A stretch of 64,000 bases of DNA, from contig NZ_CP041360.1 of NCBI RefSeq assembly GCF_006965485.1, positions 1,488,001 to 1,552,000 on the forward strand. The letters run 5' to 3'. Positions 42,053 to 51,466 of the stretch are shown here, piece after piece; position 1 is the stretch's first letter; the number at the start of each line of letters is the position of its first letter. The stretch is from Spirosoma sp. KCTC 42546 (lineage in GTDB: Bacteria; Bacteroidota; Bacteroidia; Cytophagales; Spirosomataceae). The translations under genes and the position numbers were made by a program. Below the pieces are notes generated by a model. The model was not told where the DNA came from. It ran no database searches and worked only from the letters and a program-made list of their open reading frames with translations.

Positions 42053-43657
42053 CTACTTCGCGTAAGCCACCGCCCGCATCTCCCGAATAACGGTCACTTT
42101 AATCTGGCCGGGATACTGCATTTCTTTCTCAATCTTCTGCGAGATTTCGTATGATAACACGCCTGCCCGTTCGTCGGAAACATGATCGGCGTCGACCATG
42201 ATTCGTAGTTCACGACCGGCCTGAATGGCGTAGCACTTGGTTACACCAGGGAAGTTACCCGCTAATTCTTCAAGTTCTTTTAGGCGTTTAATGTACGACT
42301 CCATCATTTCGCGACGGGCACCAGGACGTGAACCGGAAACTGCATCACAAACCTGAACAATCGGCGAAATCATACTGGTCATCTCGATTTCGTCATGGTG
42401 AGCGCCAATCGCATTGATAACTTCGGGATTCTCCTTATACTTTTTCGCCAGTTCCATGCCCAAAATGGCATGGGGTAACTCGGCTTCTTCGGGCCATACT
42501 TTACCAATATCGTGGAGCAGACCGGCCCGTTTGGCTAGCTTAGCGTTCAGACCTAGTTCTGCGGCCATTGTGGCACACAGCTTAGCCACTTCGCGTGAGT
42601 GCTGGAGGAGGTTCTGTCCATAACTGGACCGGAAACGCATCCGCCCAACCATTTTAATCAGTTCGGGATGCAGACCGTGGATACCCAGATCGATAACGGT
42701 GCGCTCGCCAATCTCCACAATTTCGTCTTCGATATTCTTGCGGGTTTTGGCCACGATCTCTTCAATCCGGGCTGGGTGAATACGACCATCCTGCACAAGC
42801 CGGTGTAACGACAACCGGGCAATCTCACGACGAACCGGGTCGAACCCTGAAATAATGATGGCTTCCGGGGTATCATCTACAATGATTTCAACACCGGTTG
42901 CAGCTTCCAGCGCCCGGATGTTACGCCCTTCCCGACCTATCACTTTGCCCTTAACGTCATCGGATTCAATATTGAAAACGGACACGCAGTTCTCAATAGC
43001 ATGCTCGGTAGCTGTCCGTTGAATAGTCTCGATGACTACCTTCTTGGCTTCCTTAGTGGCGGTTAATTTGGCTTCTTCAACGATATTTTTGATGTAGGAA
43101 GACGCACGGGTTTCAGCTTCAGCTTTCAGTGTCTCGACCAGTTGATCTCTGGCCTGATCGGCAGATAGGCCCGCGATTTTTTCAAGTTGTGCAACCTGAT
43201 CGGCCAGCATCCGATCGGCTTCCTGTTGCCGTCGGTCTACATCTTCCCGACGTTTATTGAGCGCGTCAATTTGCTGCGAGAGACTGTTTTTCTGTTGATT
43301 AATTTCGTTACGCTGCTGATTTAACTCGCCTTCGCGATTGCGTTGTTGATCGGCCTGTTGAGCAAGTTGCTGTTCCCGTTGCTTGAGTTTTGTCTCGTTT
43401 TGTAGAAGTAGATTTCGTTTCTGATTCGTTGTTTCTTCAAATTCTGTTTTCAGCCTCAGATATTTCTCTTTAGCTTCCAGCATCCGCTCTTTCTTAATCG
43501 TTTCGGCCTGTAGTTCAGCATTTTTTAAAATGGATGCTGCTTTCTCTTCCGCTTCTTTTTCGTGCTTCCCACGAACGCTCGCCATCATCTGGCGGCCAAT
43601 TACTATGCCAATACCACCCCCTACGAGGGTAGCAAGAATCGTTAACCAAATGTCCAT
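42053..43657 (-). CDS. rny: Ribonuclease Y
   Basis: The 534-residue protein has the full RNase Y layout. An N-terminal membrane anchor ([18 protein letters not shown]) leads into a long Glu/Gln/Lys coiled coil to about residue 190. A KH domain follows ([26 protein letters not shown]). The HD domain carries [17 protein letters not shown] and [18 protein letters not shown], ending EMRAVAYAK. It is a membrane-bound endoribonuclease that starts mRNA decay. Gene order after zapA is typical of Bacteroidota. A TATATTTG box lies 24-31 nt upstream. Confidence 0.96.
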   Translation of the reverse strand: MDIWLTILATLVGGGIGIVIGRQMMASVRGKHEKEAEEKAASILKNAELQAETIKKERMLEAKEKYLRLKTEFEETTNQKRNLLLQNETKLKQREQQLAQQADQQRNREGELNQQRNEINQQKNSLSQQIDALNKRREDVDRRQQEADRMLADQVAQLEKIAGLSADQARDQLVETLKAEAETRASSYIKNIVEEAKLTATKEAKKVVIETIQRTATEHAIENCVSVFNIESDDVKGKVIGREGRNIRALEAATGVEIIVDDTPEAIIISGFDPVRREIARLSLHRLVQDGRIHPARIEEIVAKTRKNIEDEIVEIGERTVIDLGIHGLHPELIKMVGRMRFRSSYGQNLLQHSREVAKLCATMAAELGLNAKLAKRAGLLHDIGKVWPEEAELPHAILGMELAKKYKENPEVINAIGAHHDEIEMTSMISPIVQVCDAVSGSRPGARREMMESYIKRLKELEELAGNFPGVTKCYAIQAGRELRIMVDADHVSDERAGVLSYEISQKIEKEMQYPGQIKVTVIREMRAVAYAK

Positions 43658-43680
43658 TGGACTATATCGTTAGGGTTGAA

Positions 43681-43688
43681 CAAATATA
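43681..43688 (-). promoter_or_regulatory. Candidate -7 box (TATATTTG) for rny
   Basis: The minus-strand TATATTTG is a match to TAnnTTTG with a suitable distance to the rny start. It lies at the 3' side of the candidate ncRNA. Confidence 0.45.
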
Positions 43689-43762
43689 CCATCAACCTGC
43701 TGCGATACGAGTGCCCTGAACGCGAACTCGGAGTAATGCGGGGTGGACAGCCCGCCGGTTTT
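43689..43762 (-). ncRNA. Candidate structured RNA between zapA and rny (possibly 6S-like)
   Basis: On the minus strand the 5' AACC...CUG can pair with CAG...GGUU at the 3' side (closing stem with an internal loop). A hairpin CGAGU/ACUCG forms the tip, and a wide asymmetric bubble lies between. That is the general shape of 6S RNA. I recall 6S genes next to zapA in some bacteria, which makes the location suggestive. A dedicated promoter and terminator were not identified, and the region may simply be an rny leader. Confidence 0.35.
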
Positions 43763-44050
43763 CTATGTTGTAATGGCCGGCGTGACGACCTGATCTAATT
43801 GAGTTATTTTGTCAAACACCATTTGTTGTAATCTCTGCATCTGTCGTTCTCCTCTGAGCTTGGTGACCAAGCAGTCGAAGGCTATCATTGCCAGGGCTTC
43901 CTGCGTTTCGGCAAAGCCCTTTTCCCGGTATTGCTTCAGTTCTTCCTGAATCAGCTTGGCGGCTTCGCGCACAACGGCTTCCGCATCCGGCTCTACATAC
44001 AATTTGTAGACACGGTCGGCGATTTTTACGCGAATTGGCAGTTCTTCCAT
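43763..44050 (-). CDS. zapA: Cell division protein ZapA
   Basis: The 95-residue protein is of ZapA size and pattern: ELPIRVKIADRVYKLYVEPDAEAVVREAAKLIQEEL at the N-terminal beta-alpha head, TQEALAMIAFDCLV in the helix and a C-terminal coiled coil. ZapA binds FtsZ and stabilises the Z-ring. It lies between a small coiled-coil gene and rny, the usual Bacteroidota order. Confidence 0.88.
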   Translation of the reverse strand: MEELPIRVKIADRVYKLYVEPDAEAVVREAAKLIQEELKQYREKGFAETQEALAMIAFDCLVTKLRGERQMQRLQQMVFDKITQLDQVVTPAITT

Positions 44051-44098
44051 CGCTGCAGTCGGCTCAGATGGGGACTAATCCCCGGAGCCAATTTGGGT

Positions 44099-44437
44099 TT
44101 ATGACAAACTACTCAAATGAGCTATGCACCGTTCTAATTCCCGGATATACTCGTCGAGTTGTTGTTTTAATTCAGCATTCGTATCTTTATCAGACGGGTT
44201 GTCTTTTACAATTATACCACTATCTTTTGAATTTGGTGTATTTTTTTCTGGGATAGTTGTTTTTTTACGTAGTTCAATCACTAATTTCTGCTCCTCTTTC
44301 AGGCTTTCCTGAAGCGCATCGTTTTCCCGCTCTAGCTGCTCTATCTGCTTTTTGGCCTCCGTATACAGGCCAGTGAGCGATACGAGTTTGTGCTCGAATC
44401 GCTCCACCAACGCAACGATTTGTTTTTCGCTAACCAC
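44099..44437 (-). CDS. Coiled-coil protein upstream of zapA
   Basis: The 112-residue protein starts with GTG at 44435-44437. Residues 5-60 form an uninterrupted coiled coil (LVERFEHKLVSLTGLYTEAK, KKQIEQLERENDALQESL). A Ser/Asp/Lys linker and a short helix (LKQQLDEYIRELERCIAHL) follow. Proteins of this type regularly precede zapA in Bacteroidota, and a division-related partner role is plausible (position only). Upstream lies the 8-nt repeat and pheT on the same strand. Confidence 0.75.
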   Translation of the reverse strand: MVSEKQIVALVERFEHKLVSLTGLYTEAKKQIEQLERENDALQESLKEEQKLVIELRKKTTIPEKNTPNSKDSGIIVKDNPSDKDTNAELKQQLDEYIRELERCIAHLSSLS

Positions 44438-44442
44438 GGTTT

Positions 44443-44520
44443 TAATGAGTGAATGAGTGAATGAGTGAATTAATGAATGCAGATTGTTTGCTATTCACTA
44501 ATTCGCTCATTCACTCATTA
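44443..44520. repeat. Gene-junction inverted repeat of GAGTGAAT units
   Basis: The left arm (44443-44478) has three GAGTGAAT units plus a variant; the right arm (44493-44520) is its complement but exactly 8 nt, one unit, shorter. The element runs from 5 nt ahead of the GTG start through the pheT stop. The same unit builds the repeat at 28856-28950. Confidence 0.85.
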
Positions 44521-46947
44521 TTTACGGATTACGGCGCCTAGTTCCTGCTCGAAAGCACTCATGAGTCGCTGCATGGTTTTGTCAATAGCTGAGTCGTTAA
44601 GGGTTTGCGCTGCGTCCTGTAACATAAAACTTACAGAATAAGCTTTTTTATCCGTACCCAGATTTTCGCCCTCATACACATCAAAAACATTTATAGAACG
44701 CAATAACTTCCGCTCCGTTTGGCGTGCCAGTCGGCTAATTTGCTCGAAGCTAACCCCTTTGTCGATAACCAGCGATAAATCGCGCCGGACTTCGGGGAAT
44801 CGAACCACTTCTTCATACCTAGCCTTACTGGTAGCCAGTTTCAGGAGGGCCTGCCAATCAAAATCAGCGTAAAAAACAGGCTGTTTCAGATCAACCAACC
44901 TGGTAAGTTTGGGTTGTACGAGCCCTAAACTGACAATTGGTTTCTTATTCACTAGGTAGGTCAATCCATACTGGAATAAGGTTGAATCGGCAGTTTGCGT
45001 CTCGAACGATTTAATCCGGAACAGGTTCAACACGCGTTGCACAGCGGTTGCCAGATCGTGGTAGACCACTGTCTGGTTTTTCTGAAGCCAGCTTTCAGGC
45101 TGTTGATTACCACTGATGGCTAAACTTAGACGCATACGTTCGATATACTTAGTCGAGCCATCTTCAAGTTTTACTTTATGATAGACCTTGCCAAATTCAA
45201 ACGTCTTTAAATCCTTTTGCCGACGGTTCAGGTTGTATACCAATGTTTCCAGGGAGGAAAACAGGAGCGTTTGCCGCATTACAGACAGCTCGTCGCTCAG
45301 TGGGTTCAGCAAGGTTACATCGGTACCCGGCAATGATGCCCGGATGGCCTCATGATACGCTGGACGCGTGAGCGACAAGGTAAGAATTTCATAAAATCCG
45401 TTAGCCGCCATGAGTTGCCCTACGCGACCTTGCCATTGATCAGGATCCGTTTTAGGGAATTCTGATAGTGAATCGGCGGCTAGATGAACTGACAATGGGA
45501 CGTTGTCCAACCCATAAATCCGAAGGATTTCTTCAATAACATCGGCCTCGCGCGTAACATCAACGCGGTAGGGGGGGACTACAGCCACAAATCCTTCGGT
45601 ACTGATCGCTTCAGCCTGAATATCCAGTGCTTCCAGAATTCGATGGATTTCAGTATGATCAATCTGAATGCCAATTAACCGGTCAATATTCCGGTAGCGG
45701 ACAGATACCTGAAACGGTTCAATAGGATTCGGGTATCTGTCTGTAATCTCAGAACTAATTGTTCCTCCAGCCACCTCTTGAATGAGTAGTACAGCCCGTT
45801 TCAGGGCAAATACTGGCATGTTAGGATCGGTCCCCCGCTCGAATCGGAACGAAGCATCGGTTTTCAGGCCATGATGCTGAGCCGTCTTCCGAACGGAAGC
45901 AGGAGAGAAGTAAGCGGATTCCAGAAAGATGCTAGTCGTTTGGGCCGACACGCCCGAATACTGACCACCAAATACACCCGCAATACACATAGGCTTTTCA
46001 GTATCGCAGATCATCAGATCAGTAGCGCTGAGTTTGCGTTCTACACCATCGAGTGTCACAAAGGGTGTACCTTCAGGTAAGGTTTTTACGATGACTTGCC
46101 CCCCAGTAATTTTAGCCGCATCGAACGCATGAAGGGGTTGGCCGAGATCATGGCAAACGAAATTCGTGATGTCAACAATGTTGTTGATCGGATTCAGTCC
46201 AATACTCAACAGCCGTTGTTTTAGCCAATCAGGAGATTCGCCTACAGTGAGGCCCGTGATCGTTACACCTGTATAACGTGGACAGGCGGCTTCGTCTTCG
46301 ACCCGCACATCGAGGGTTAGATTGGCGTTATCAACCTTGAACGCTTCTACTGAAGGTAACCGCAAAGGCCGATTCAAAACAGCTTTCAAATCCCGGGCTG
46401 TGCCAAAGTGGGAGGCCGCATCAATCCGATTGGGGGTTAGACCAATGGCAATCTGGTAATCGGCTTCGAGGTTAAAATAACGGGCAGCGGGCGTGCCATT
46501 TGGTAGATCGGTACTAAGTACCATAATACCAGCATGCGACGTTCCAAGTCCAATTTCATCCTCGGCGCAGATCATACCTTCGGAGGCTGCTCCACGAATT
46601 TTGGCTTTTTTAATCTGAAAGGGTTGGCCAGAGTTGGGGTGCAACGTGGCTCCTACTAAGGCTACTACTACTTTCTGGCCAGCGGCTACATTGGGGGCTC
46701 CGCAAACAATGGGAAGGGGTTGGTCCGTGCCAACATCTACCGTTGTCAGGCTTAGTTTGTCGGCGTCGGGGTGTTTGGCGCAGGTGAGTACTTCACCAAT
46801 GACAACACCTTCCAACCCACCTGGTACGGCCTCAATTTTTTCGACTCCTTCCACTTCCAGACCCGTTGACGTTAGCAATTTGCCAACTTCTTCGGGTGAC
46901 TCAGGCAATTCAATAAACTCTTGTAACCATTTATAGGAAACTTCCAT
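44518..46947 (-). CDS. pheT: Phenylalanine--tRNA ligase beta subunit
   Basis: The 809-residue protein is full length for a bacterial PheT. The opening MEVSYKWLQEFIELPESPEEV is typical, then an OB-fold tRNA-binding domain (VVIGEVLTCAKHPDADKLSLTTVDVG). Next come the B3/B4 and B5 regions (VDITNFVCHDLGQPLHAFDA, TDASFRFERGTDP). The C-terminal FDX-ACB anticodon domain (FPEVRRDLSLVID ... VSFMLQD) closes it. With PheS it charges tRNA-Phe; pheS is not in the window. A TACCTTTG box lies 26-33 nt upstream. Confidence 0.97.
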   Translation of the reverse strand: MEVSYKWLQEFIELPESPEEVGKLLTSTGLEVEGVEKIEAVPGGLEGVVIGEVLTCAKHPDADKLSLTTVDVGTDQPLPIVCGAPNVAAGQKVVVALVGATLHPNSGQPFQIKKAKIRGAASEGMICAEDEIGLGTSHAGIMVLSTDLPNGTPAARYFNLEADYQIAIGLTPNRIDAASHFGTARDLKAVLNRPLRLPSVEAFKVDNANLTLDVRVEDEAACPRYTGVTITGLTVGESPDWLKQRLLSIGLNPINNIVDITNFVCHDLGQPLHAFDAAKITGGQVIVKTLPEGTPFVTLDGVERKLSATDLMICDTEKPMCIAGVFGGQYSGVSAQTTSIFLESAYFSPASVRKTAQHHGLKTDASFRFERGTDPNMPVFALKRAVLLIQEVAGGTISSEITDRYPNPIEPFQVSVRYRNIDRLIGIQIDHTEIHRILEALDIQAEAISTEGFVAVVPPYRVDVTREADVIEEILRIYGLDNVPLSVHLAADSLSEFPKTDPDQWQGRVGQLMAANGFYEILTLSLTRPAYHEAIRASLPGTDVTLLNPLSDELSVMRQTLLFSSLETLVYNLNRRQKDLKTFEFGKVYHKVKLEDGSTKYIERMRLSLAISGNQQPESWLQKNQTVVYHDLATAVQRVLNLFRIKSFETQTADSTLFQYGLTYLVNKKPIVSLGLVQPKLTRLVDLKQPVFYADFDWQALLKLATSKARYEEVVRFPEVRRDLSLVIDKGVSFEQISRLARQTERKLLRSINVFDVYEGENLGTDKKAYSVSFMLQDAAQTLNDSAIDKTMQRLMSAFEQELGAVIRK

Positions 46948-46972
46948 ACAGAGGCAATGCAGATAATTACCA

Positions 46973-46980
46973 CAAAGGTA
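46973..46980 (-). promoter_or_regulatory. Candidate -7 box (TACCTTTG) for pheT
   Basis: The minus-strand TACCTTTG is a strong TAnnTTTG match, 26 nt upstream of the pheT start. The palindrome at 46995-47086 lies just beyond it. Confidence 0.5.
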
Positions 46981-46994
46981 AGGAGAAAGTGATG

Positions 46995-47086
46995 TAAGTG
47001 GAGTGCGTGGAGTCAGTGAAATAGGTGGCGTAAGTAGAACTGAATAGTTACGCCACCTATTTTACTGACTCCACGCACTCCACTTA
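46995..47086. repeat. Gene-junction palindrome, 39-bp arms
   Basis: Arms at 46995-47033 and 47048-47086 match in 38 of 39 positions with a 14-nt loop. The units resemble AAGTGGAGT and GTGGAGT, shared with the elements at 49527, 52079 and 54925. The right arm ends 3 nt from the DUF1684 stop. Confidence 0.87.
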
Positions 47087-47089
47087 GCC

Positions 47090-47734
47090 CTACTCATGAG
47101 CTATATATTTCTCTCCTGCTTTAACGGCTATAGGTAGTGTATTTTCGGTTGGAGGAAGGGGACATGAGTACCCTGAATTGTAGACACAGTAAGGGTTATA
47201 GGCGGTGTTAAAATCCAGGATAGCCCGATTAGTGGTTAGTTTGTCTGGATCAAGTTCCAGATACCGCCCACCCCCATAAGTTTCTTTTCCTGAGGTTGCA
47301 TCACGGAACAGAATGGAATAGGTGTTTTCGAGCTTTACAACTAATAACCGGCAGGTCTCTCCATTCAGGCTAAATACCGCATGGGCGAACTTGTCATATA
47401 CCTCTTCATTACCATCACTCATACGCACGACAAGTTTCTGGGTTTTATCTGCAAAGGGTTCCAGGCGGGCTATGACACGATAGGCTGGGTCCGGAGAAAA
47501 ATAGCGTAGTCCAGCAAAGGTTGCTTTATCCTTGATGGGTGATTCACTATCGGTTCGAAAAAACTGATCTTTCTTAGTCCGTGCGGCATCTAGCTGCTGG
47601 CGGTAGGTTACTGGGTTGACCGACTCGTCCAGACCGTCGGCTGATGTCATATTGCCTCCATCGAAAAAGCTGTAGTACAGCACTACTAGGGCAATTAAAA
47701 ATAGGCCTGTAAGTAAAAACTTATTTTTTTGCAT
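47090..47734 (-). CDS. DUF1684 domain-containing protein
   Basis: ATG 47734 is chosen because AGGAG lies just before it; an in-frame start at 47776 would add 14 residues. The ~214-residue protein has an N-terminal membrane segment (FLLTGLFLIALVVLYYSFF). The DUF1684 pattern includes RTKKDQFFRTDSESPI, FAGLRYFSPDPAYRV, YGGGRYLELD, LDFNTAYNPYCVYNSGYSCPLPP and an NTLPIAVKAGE tail. DUF1684 proteins are uncharacterised but conserved, with the Cys and Asn-Pro-x-Cys region near the end. It sits downstream of pheT with a palindrome at the junction. Confidence 0.87.
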   Translation of the reverse strand: MQKNKFLLTGLFLIALVVLYYSFFDGGNMTSADGLDESVNPVTYRQQLDAARTKKDQFFRTDSESPIKDKATFAGLRYFSPDPAYRVIARLEPFADKTQKLVVRMSDGNEEVYDKFAHAVFSLNGETCRLLVVKLENTYSILFRDATSGKETYGGGRYLELDPDKLTTNRAILDFNTAYNPYCVYNSGYSCPLPPTENTLPIAVKAGEKYIAHE

Positions 47735-48030
47735 AACTCCTGTAAGTAAACAACTTGTAAATCCATATTCAGCCAACAGTCAATGGTGATGAGGATTTCG
47801 TAATGGATCAACTATTATAATGTATTTTTGAGAGCTGACGAAATAATTTACATCAAAGGGGATTGTTGAACTGCTACGCAGGACTATTTTGTCGGTACGT
47901 ATGTATGTTTTTACCGTACTCTTAGAAGTATAGATAAGGCTCTTTTTAGAGACTTCTTACTTTAATGGTATTTTAATATATTTAAGGCCTTAAATGACCT
48001 TTCTGGTTTCAAACGTAACTTACTTTGTAA

Positions 48031-48438
48031 ATGGCACAACTTTACGAATTAAAAACATTTACATCGGGCAATGGTAATCTAACCGTTTTTGAAGATATCA
48101 TTCCGGGTGTAATTCAGCGTGTCTTTTATATTTATGAAGCTGGGAAGGCAGCTCGGGCTGGGCATCGGCACCACAAGGCCTGGAATGCCCTCATTTGCCT
48201 GAATGGTAGTTGCCATGTATATTCTCACAATGGGCGTGAAGAACAAACATTTGAGTTGACAAATCCACGCCAATGCCTGGTACTGGAGCCTGAAGACTGG
48301 CACCTCATGGATGAGTTTTCAAGCAACGCTATCTTGCTGGTTGTTTCGAACGAACTCTACGACAAAGACGATTACATCTACGAACCTTATCCAAATAGTC
48401 GGCGGATTGGTGAGCCGATTATGGCTGATTCAGAATGA
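48031..48438 (+). CDS. Sugar 3,4-ketoisomerase (FdtA/QdtA, WxcM-like cupin)
   Basis: The 135-residue cupin has the FdtA pattern: [69 protein letters not shown] and [11 protein letters not shown] near the end. FdtA-type enzymes turn dTDP-4-keto-6-deoxyglucose into the 3-keto isomer, a step to 3-amino-3,6-dideoxy sugars. It overlaps the aminotransferase gene by 4 nt (ATGA), so the two are translationally coupled. FdtA and QdtA cannot be separated by eye. Confidence 0.87.
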   Translation: MAQLYELKTFTSGNGNLTVFEDIIPGVIQRVFYIYEAGKAARAGHRHHKAWNALICLNGSCHVYSHNGREEQTFELTNPRQCLVLEPEDWHLMDEFSSNAILLVVSNELYDKDDYIYEPYPNSRRIGEPIMADSE

Positions 48439-49526
48439 TTTCCTTTCTGGATTTGAAGCGTGTGAACGAGCCGCATGAAGTAGCTATTCGAACGGCTGTT
48501 GAGCGTGTTATTGAGTCTGGATGGTACATTCTTGGTCGAGAAGTTGACGCGTTCGAACAGCAATTTGCCAACTACTGTCAGACGAAACACTGCATTGGGG
48601 TTGCCAATGGTCTCGATGCACTGACATTGGTCTTAAAAGCATGGGACTTTCCAATTGGCAGTGAAGTCATCATAGCGTCAAATGCCTATATAGCATCGGT
48701 GTTAAGTATTACTCATGCGGGCCTGACTCCGGTTTTGGTTGAGCCAGATCCTAGAACTTACCTACTAGATACAGCCCGAATTGAGCCTGCCATTACAGAA
48801 CGTACAAGAGCTATTTTGCCCGTTCATCTCTACGGCCGCTGTTGCGATATGGATCCTATTCATACACTGGCGCAACGTTATAAGCTAAACGTACTCGAAG
48901 ATGCGGCCCAGGCCCATGGAGCGGTTTATGGCGAAAAGCGAGCGGGTAATTTGGGTGATGCCGCAGGCTGGAGTTTTTATCCAAGTAAAAATCTGGGTGC
49001 ACTAGGAGATGCAGGTGCTATTACGACCAATGATGATGCCCTGGCTAATCAACTTCGGGCGTTGCGAAACTATGGTTCAGCGCAGAAATACATCACTGAT
49101 TATCGAGGCCATAATAGCCGACTAGATGAGTTACAAGCGGCTATATTAGCCGCGAAATTACCAGCGCTTAACTCAGAAAACAGTCGTAGGCGTGCGCTTG
49201 CCCGGATGTATTTAGCAGGTATTCGACATTCTGACATGACCCTACCGCCAGGCGATCAGATTGAGCAAGATGTCTGGCATTTGTTTGTGATCCGCCATCC
49301 CCGGCGCGATGACCTAAAAACTTATTTGCGTGAACAGGGCATCGGTACCGATATACATTACCCTATTCCACCCCATCATCAGCGAGCTTACGCATCCTTT
49401 GCACATCTTTCGCTACCAATTTCGGAGCAAATACATCGGGAAGTGCTTAGTTTGCCACTCAATCCGTCAATGACAGATGAAGAAGTGGCCTATGTTATTG
49501 ATACAATTAATGGGTTTAGTGAGTAG
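48435..49526 (+). CDS. DegT/DnrJ/EryC1 sugar aminotransferase (FdtB-like)
   Basis: The 363-residue PLP enzyme has [52 protein letters not shown] and the PLP-Lys in [18 protein letters not shown]. It also has the DegT C-terminal [11 protein letters not shown] region. Such enzymes add an amino group to 3-keto or 4-keto dTDP sugars. Overlap with the FdtA-like gene suggests formation of a dTDP-3-amino-3,6-dideoxyhexose, for surface glycan or lipopolysaccharide. The last codons and stop (SE) may lie in a repeat arm. Confidence 0.9.
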   Translation: MISFLDLKRVNEPHEVAIRTAVERVIESGWYILGREVDAFEQQFANYCQTKHCIGVANGLDALTLVLKAWDFPIGSEVIIASNAYIASVLSITHAGLTPVLVEPDPRTYLLDTARIEPAITERTRAILPVHLYGRCCDMDPIHTLAQRYKLNVLEDAAQAHGAVYGEKRAGNLGDAAGWSFYPSKNLGALGDAGAITTNDDALANQLRALRNYGSAQKYITDYRGHNSRLDELQAAILAAKLPALNSENSRRRALARMYLAGIRHSDMTLPPGDQIEQDVWHLFVIRHPRRDDLKTYLREQGIGTDIHYPIPPHHQRAYASFAHLSLPISEQIHREVLSLPLNPSMTDEEVAYVIDTINGFSE

Positions 49527-49641
49527 TGAAAGTAAGTGAAAGTGGTTGAGTAAGTGGAGTGAGTGAACTAAGCACCACCATACTCACTCCACCTACTTTC
49601 ACTTACTTCTACTATTTCACTAACTCCACTTACTTTCACAC
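49527..49641. repeat. Gene-junction inverted repeat of AGTAAGTG units
   Basis: The left part (49527-49567, GTGAAAGTAAGTGAAAG...) and right part (49580-49641) are complements, with about 17-20 nt more on the right. It fills the whole gap between the aminotransferase stop and the GT2 ATG. Confidence 0.75.
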
Positions 49642-49642
49642 T

Positions 49643-50578
49643 ATGAATCTGTCTGTTGTCATTCCTGTCTATAATAGTGAACGAACGATCGGTCCGTTGG
49701 TTGAACGATTGCAGACGTGTCTGACCGGACGGTCGTTTGAGATTGTCCTGGTGAATGATGGTAGCGCCGACCACTCGGAAGCGGTTTGTCTGCAATTGGA
49801 AAGCGAGTTTTCGACTGTTCAGTTTATAGCGCTGCGTCGAAATTTTGGCGAATTCAACGCCGTACTATGCGGCCTTAATCATACGTCTGGCGACTATGTA
49901 GTTATTATCGACGATGATTTTCAAAATCCACCTGAGGCTATCCTAACACTCATCAATCATGCAGAAACGGGGCAGTATGACGTTGTTTATAGCCGATATG
50001 CTCAGAAACAACATCATTGGTTTCGGAACCTGGGTAGCTGGTTGGTCAATACATTGACGACCTATTCGATTGGAAAACCCCGCGATTTGTATTTATCAAG
50101 CTTCAAACTGATTCGGCGCGAGGTTGTTGAGGAGATTATCCGTTACCGAGGGCCGTATCCATATATCGATGGGCTAATTTTCCGGGTAACGCGAACTGTT
50201 GGTAGTGTGGAGGTGCCACATAATAGTCGTGCTGAAGGTCGATCAAACTATACCGTTCGGAAGCTAATAGGCCTGGTCCTGAATGTATTTATTGGGTACT
50301 CTCTTTGGCCAATTCGGGTATTTACTATACTTGGGGCAGGCCTGTTCGGGCTAGGTTTACTGATTGGAATTTTGTTAATAATAGGTTGGCTAACCGGACT
50401 ATTTTTTAGTCCAGGCTGGGGTATTGTACTCTGGGCCATTGGAACAGGTCTAGGATTACAAATGCTCTTTCTGGGTGTTTTAGGCGAATATCTTGGTAAG
50501 TTATTTATGGCATACAGTGGTTTGCCAGCGTATGTGGAAAAAAAGGCAGGGAGCGAGGAGCCGAGAGCAGGGAGTTAG
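49643..50578 (+). CDS. Family 2 glycosyltransferase, GtrB/DPM1-like
   Basis: Starting at ATG 49643, the protein reads MNLSVVIPVYNSERTIGPLV, a standard GT2 opening; an in-frame ATG at 49559 lies in the repeat. It has VLVNDGSADHS, GDYVVIIDDDFQNPP (DxD motif) and SFKLIRREV. Two C-terminal membrane helices (IRVFTILGAGLFGLGLLIG, WGIVLWAIGTGLGLQMLFL) are like polyprenyl-phosphate glycosyltransferases. It probably loads a sugar on undecaprenyl phosphate. The tail (GSEEPRAGS) is encoded in a repeat arm. It belongs to the same operon as the FdtA/FdtB genes. Confidence 0.88.
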   Translation: MNLSVVIPVYNSERTIGPLVERLQTCLTGRSFEIVLVNDGSADHSEAVCLQLESEFSTVQFIALRRNFGEFNAVLCGLNHTSGDYVVIIDDDFQNPPEAILTLINHAETGQYDVVYSRYAQKQHHWFRNLGSWLVNTLTTYSIGKPRDLYLSSFKLIRREVVEEIIRYRGPYPYIDGLIFRVTRTVGSVEVPHNSRAEGRSNYTVRKLIGLVLNVFIGYSLWPIRVFTILGAGLFGLGLLIGILLIIGWLTGLFFSPGWGIVLWAIGTGLGLQMLFLGVLGEYLGKLFMAYSGLPAYVEKKAGSEEPRAGS

Positions 50579-50640
50579 GAAGGCTAACCTACCATGTTCA
50601 TTCGAGTAGAGCAACCTTCCCTGCTCCGCCCCCCATGCTC
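50545..50640. repeat. Gene-junction inverted repeat of GCAGGGAG units
   Basis: The purine-rich left part (GGCAGGGAGCGAGGAGCC...) and pyrimidine-rich right part (CCTTCCCTGCTCCGCCCCCC) are imperfect complements. The left arm encodes the final residues of the GT2 protein; the right ends 15 nt before the methyltransferase ATG. Confidence 0.65.
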
Positions 50641-50654
50641 TTTGCTTCTATACT

Positions 50655-51419
50655 ATGATCGGTCGTTCGGAAGAATATGCGAAAATGTTTCAGTTGGAAG
50701 GCCAGCTATGGTGGTATCGTAGTTTGCACGAACGGGTCGAGCAGGCTCTGCAAACTCAGTTTGGCAGTCGACGCGACATTCGAATTTTAGACGCAGGTTG
50801 TGGTACCGGTGGTATGCTGGATTTTCTACGTCATAAGGGCTATACGATCCTTCAGGGAATTGATGGATCCGCTGATGCTGTGGAGTTTTGCCACGAACGC
50901 GGTTTTTCGGTTACGCTATTGGATTTGACAAAACTGGCTAGCTTTGAACCAGAGGTCCAATATGATGTAATTATCTGTAATGATGTGTTCTGTTATTTTA
51001 CCGAGGCTGATTTGCCACCACTCTTATCTGCTTTGAGGCATCGGTTAAAATCCAATGGTATTTTAGTAAGCAACAATAATGCGTTCAGCGTATTTGAAGG
51101 ACAACACGATATTGCTGTTGGCATCATTAGGCGGTTTGTTCTGGCTGATTTTGAGTACCTACTACCACAGGCTGGCTTGATTATAAACTACGCCACGTAT
51201 TGGAGTTTTGTGCTTTCGCCTGTGATTTTGCTAATTCGCCAATGGCAACGATTACAATTGAAACTTGGCTGGCAAAAGCCTGAAGATGCGAAGTCAGATG
51301 TCTACCTCCCGAGTGCCTGGATCAATGAAACCCTCTATCATATTGCTAAGACTGAACAAAAACTTCTGAGCCGAACCCCGTTCGGCAGTTCTCTGTTTAT
51401 AATAGTCGGTAAGTCATGA
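50655..51419 (+). CDS. Class I SAM methyltransferase of the glycan operon
   Basis: The 254-residue protein has ILDAGCGTGGMLDFLRHKGY (motif I), VTLLDLTKLASF, YDVIICNDVFCYF and RLKSNGILVSNNNAF. The N-terminal EYAKMFQLEGQLWWYRSLHERV opening is common in methyltransferases within glycan clusters. The context (deoxyaminosugar enzymes and GT2) suggests sugar or lipid-linked glycan methylation, but no substrate can be named. The final codons and stop lie in a perfect 24-nt palindrome. Confidence 0.82.
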   Translation: MIGRSEEYAKMFQLEGQLWWYRSLHERVEQALQTQFGSRRDIRILDAGCGTGGMLDFLRHKGYTILQGIDGSADAVEFCHERGFSVTLLDLTKLASFEPEVQYDVIICNDVFCYFTEADLPPLLSALRHRLKSNGILVSNNNAFSVFEGQHDIAVGIIRRFVLADFEYLLPQAGLIINYATYWSFVLSPVILLIRQWQRLQLKLGWQKPEDAKSDVYLPSAWINETLYHIAKTEQKLLSRTPFGSSLFIIVGKS

Positions 51420-51428
51420 CTTACCGAC
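51405..51428. repeat. Perfect loop-free palindrome over the methyltransferase stop
   Basis: The 24 nt from 51405 to 51428 (GTCGGTAAGTCA and its complement) form a perfect palindrome with the TGA stop at 51417-51419 just past its centre. It is another case where a palindrome includes the final codons (VGKS). Confidence 0.8.
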
Positions 51429-51466
51429 CGCACGGGCGGCCCTGTTATTAACTTATTGACTATTTT

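Noticed and set aside
49559..49642. N-terminal extension of the GT2 protein
   Set aside because: It is encoded by the inverted-repeat arm; GT2 proteins begin near VVIPVYN, matching the ATG at 49643.
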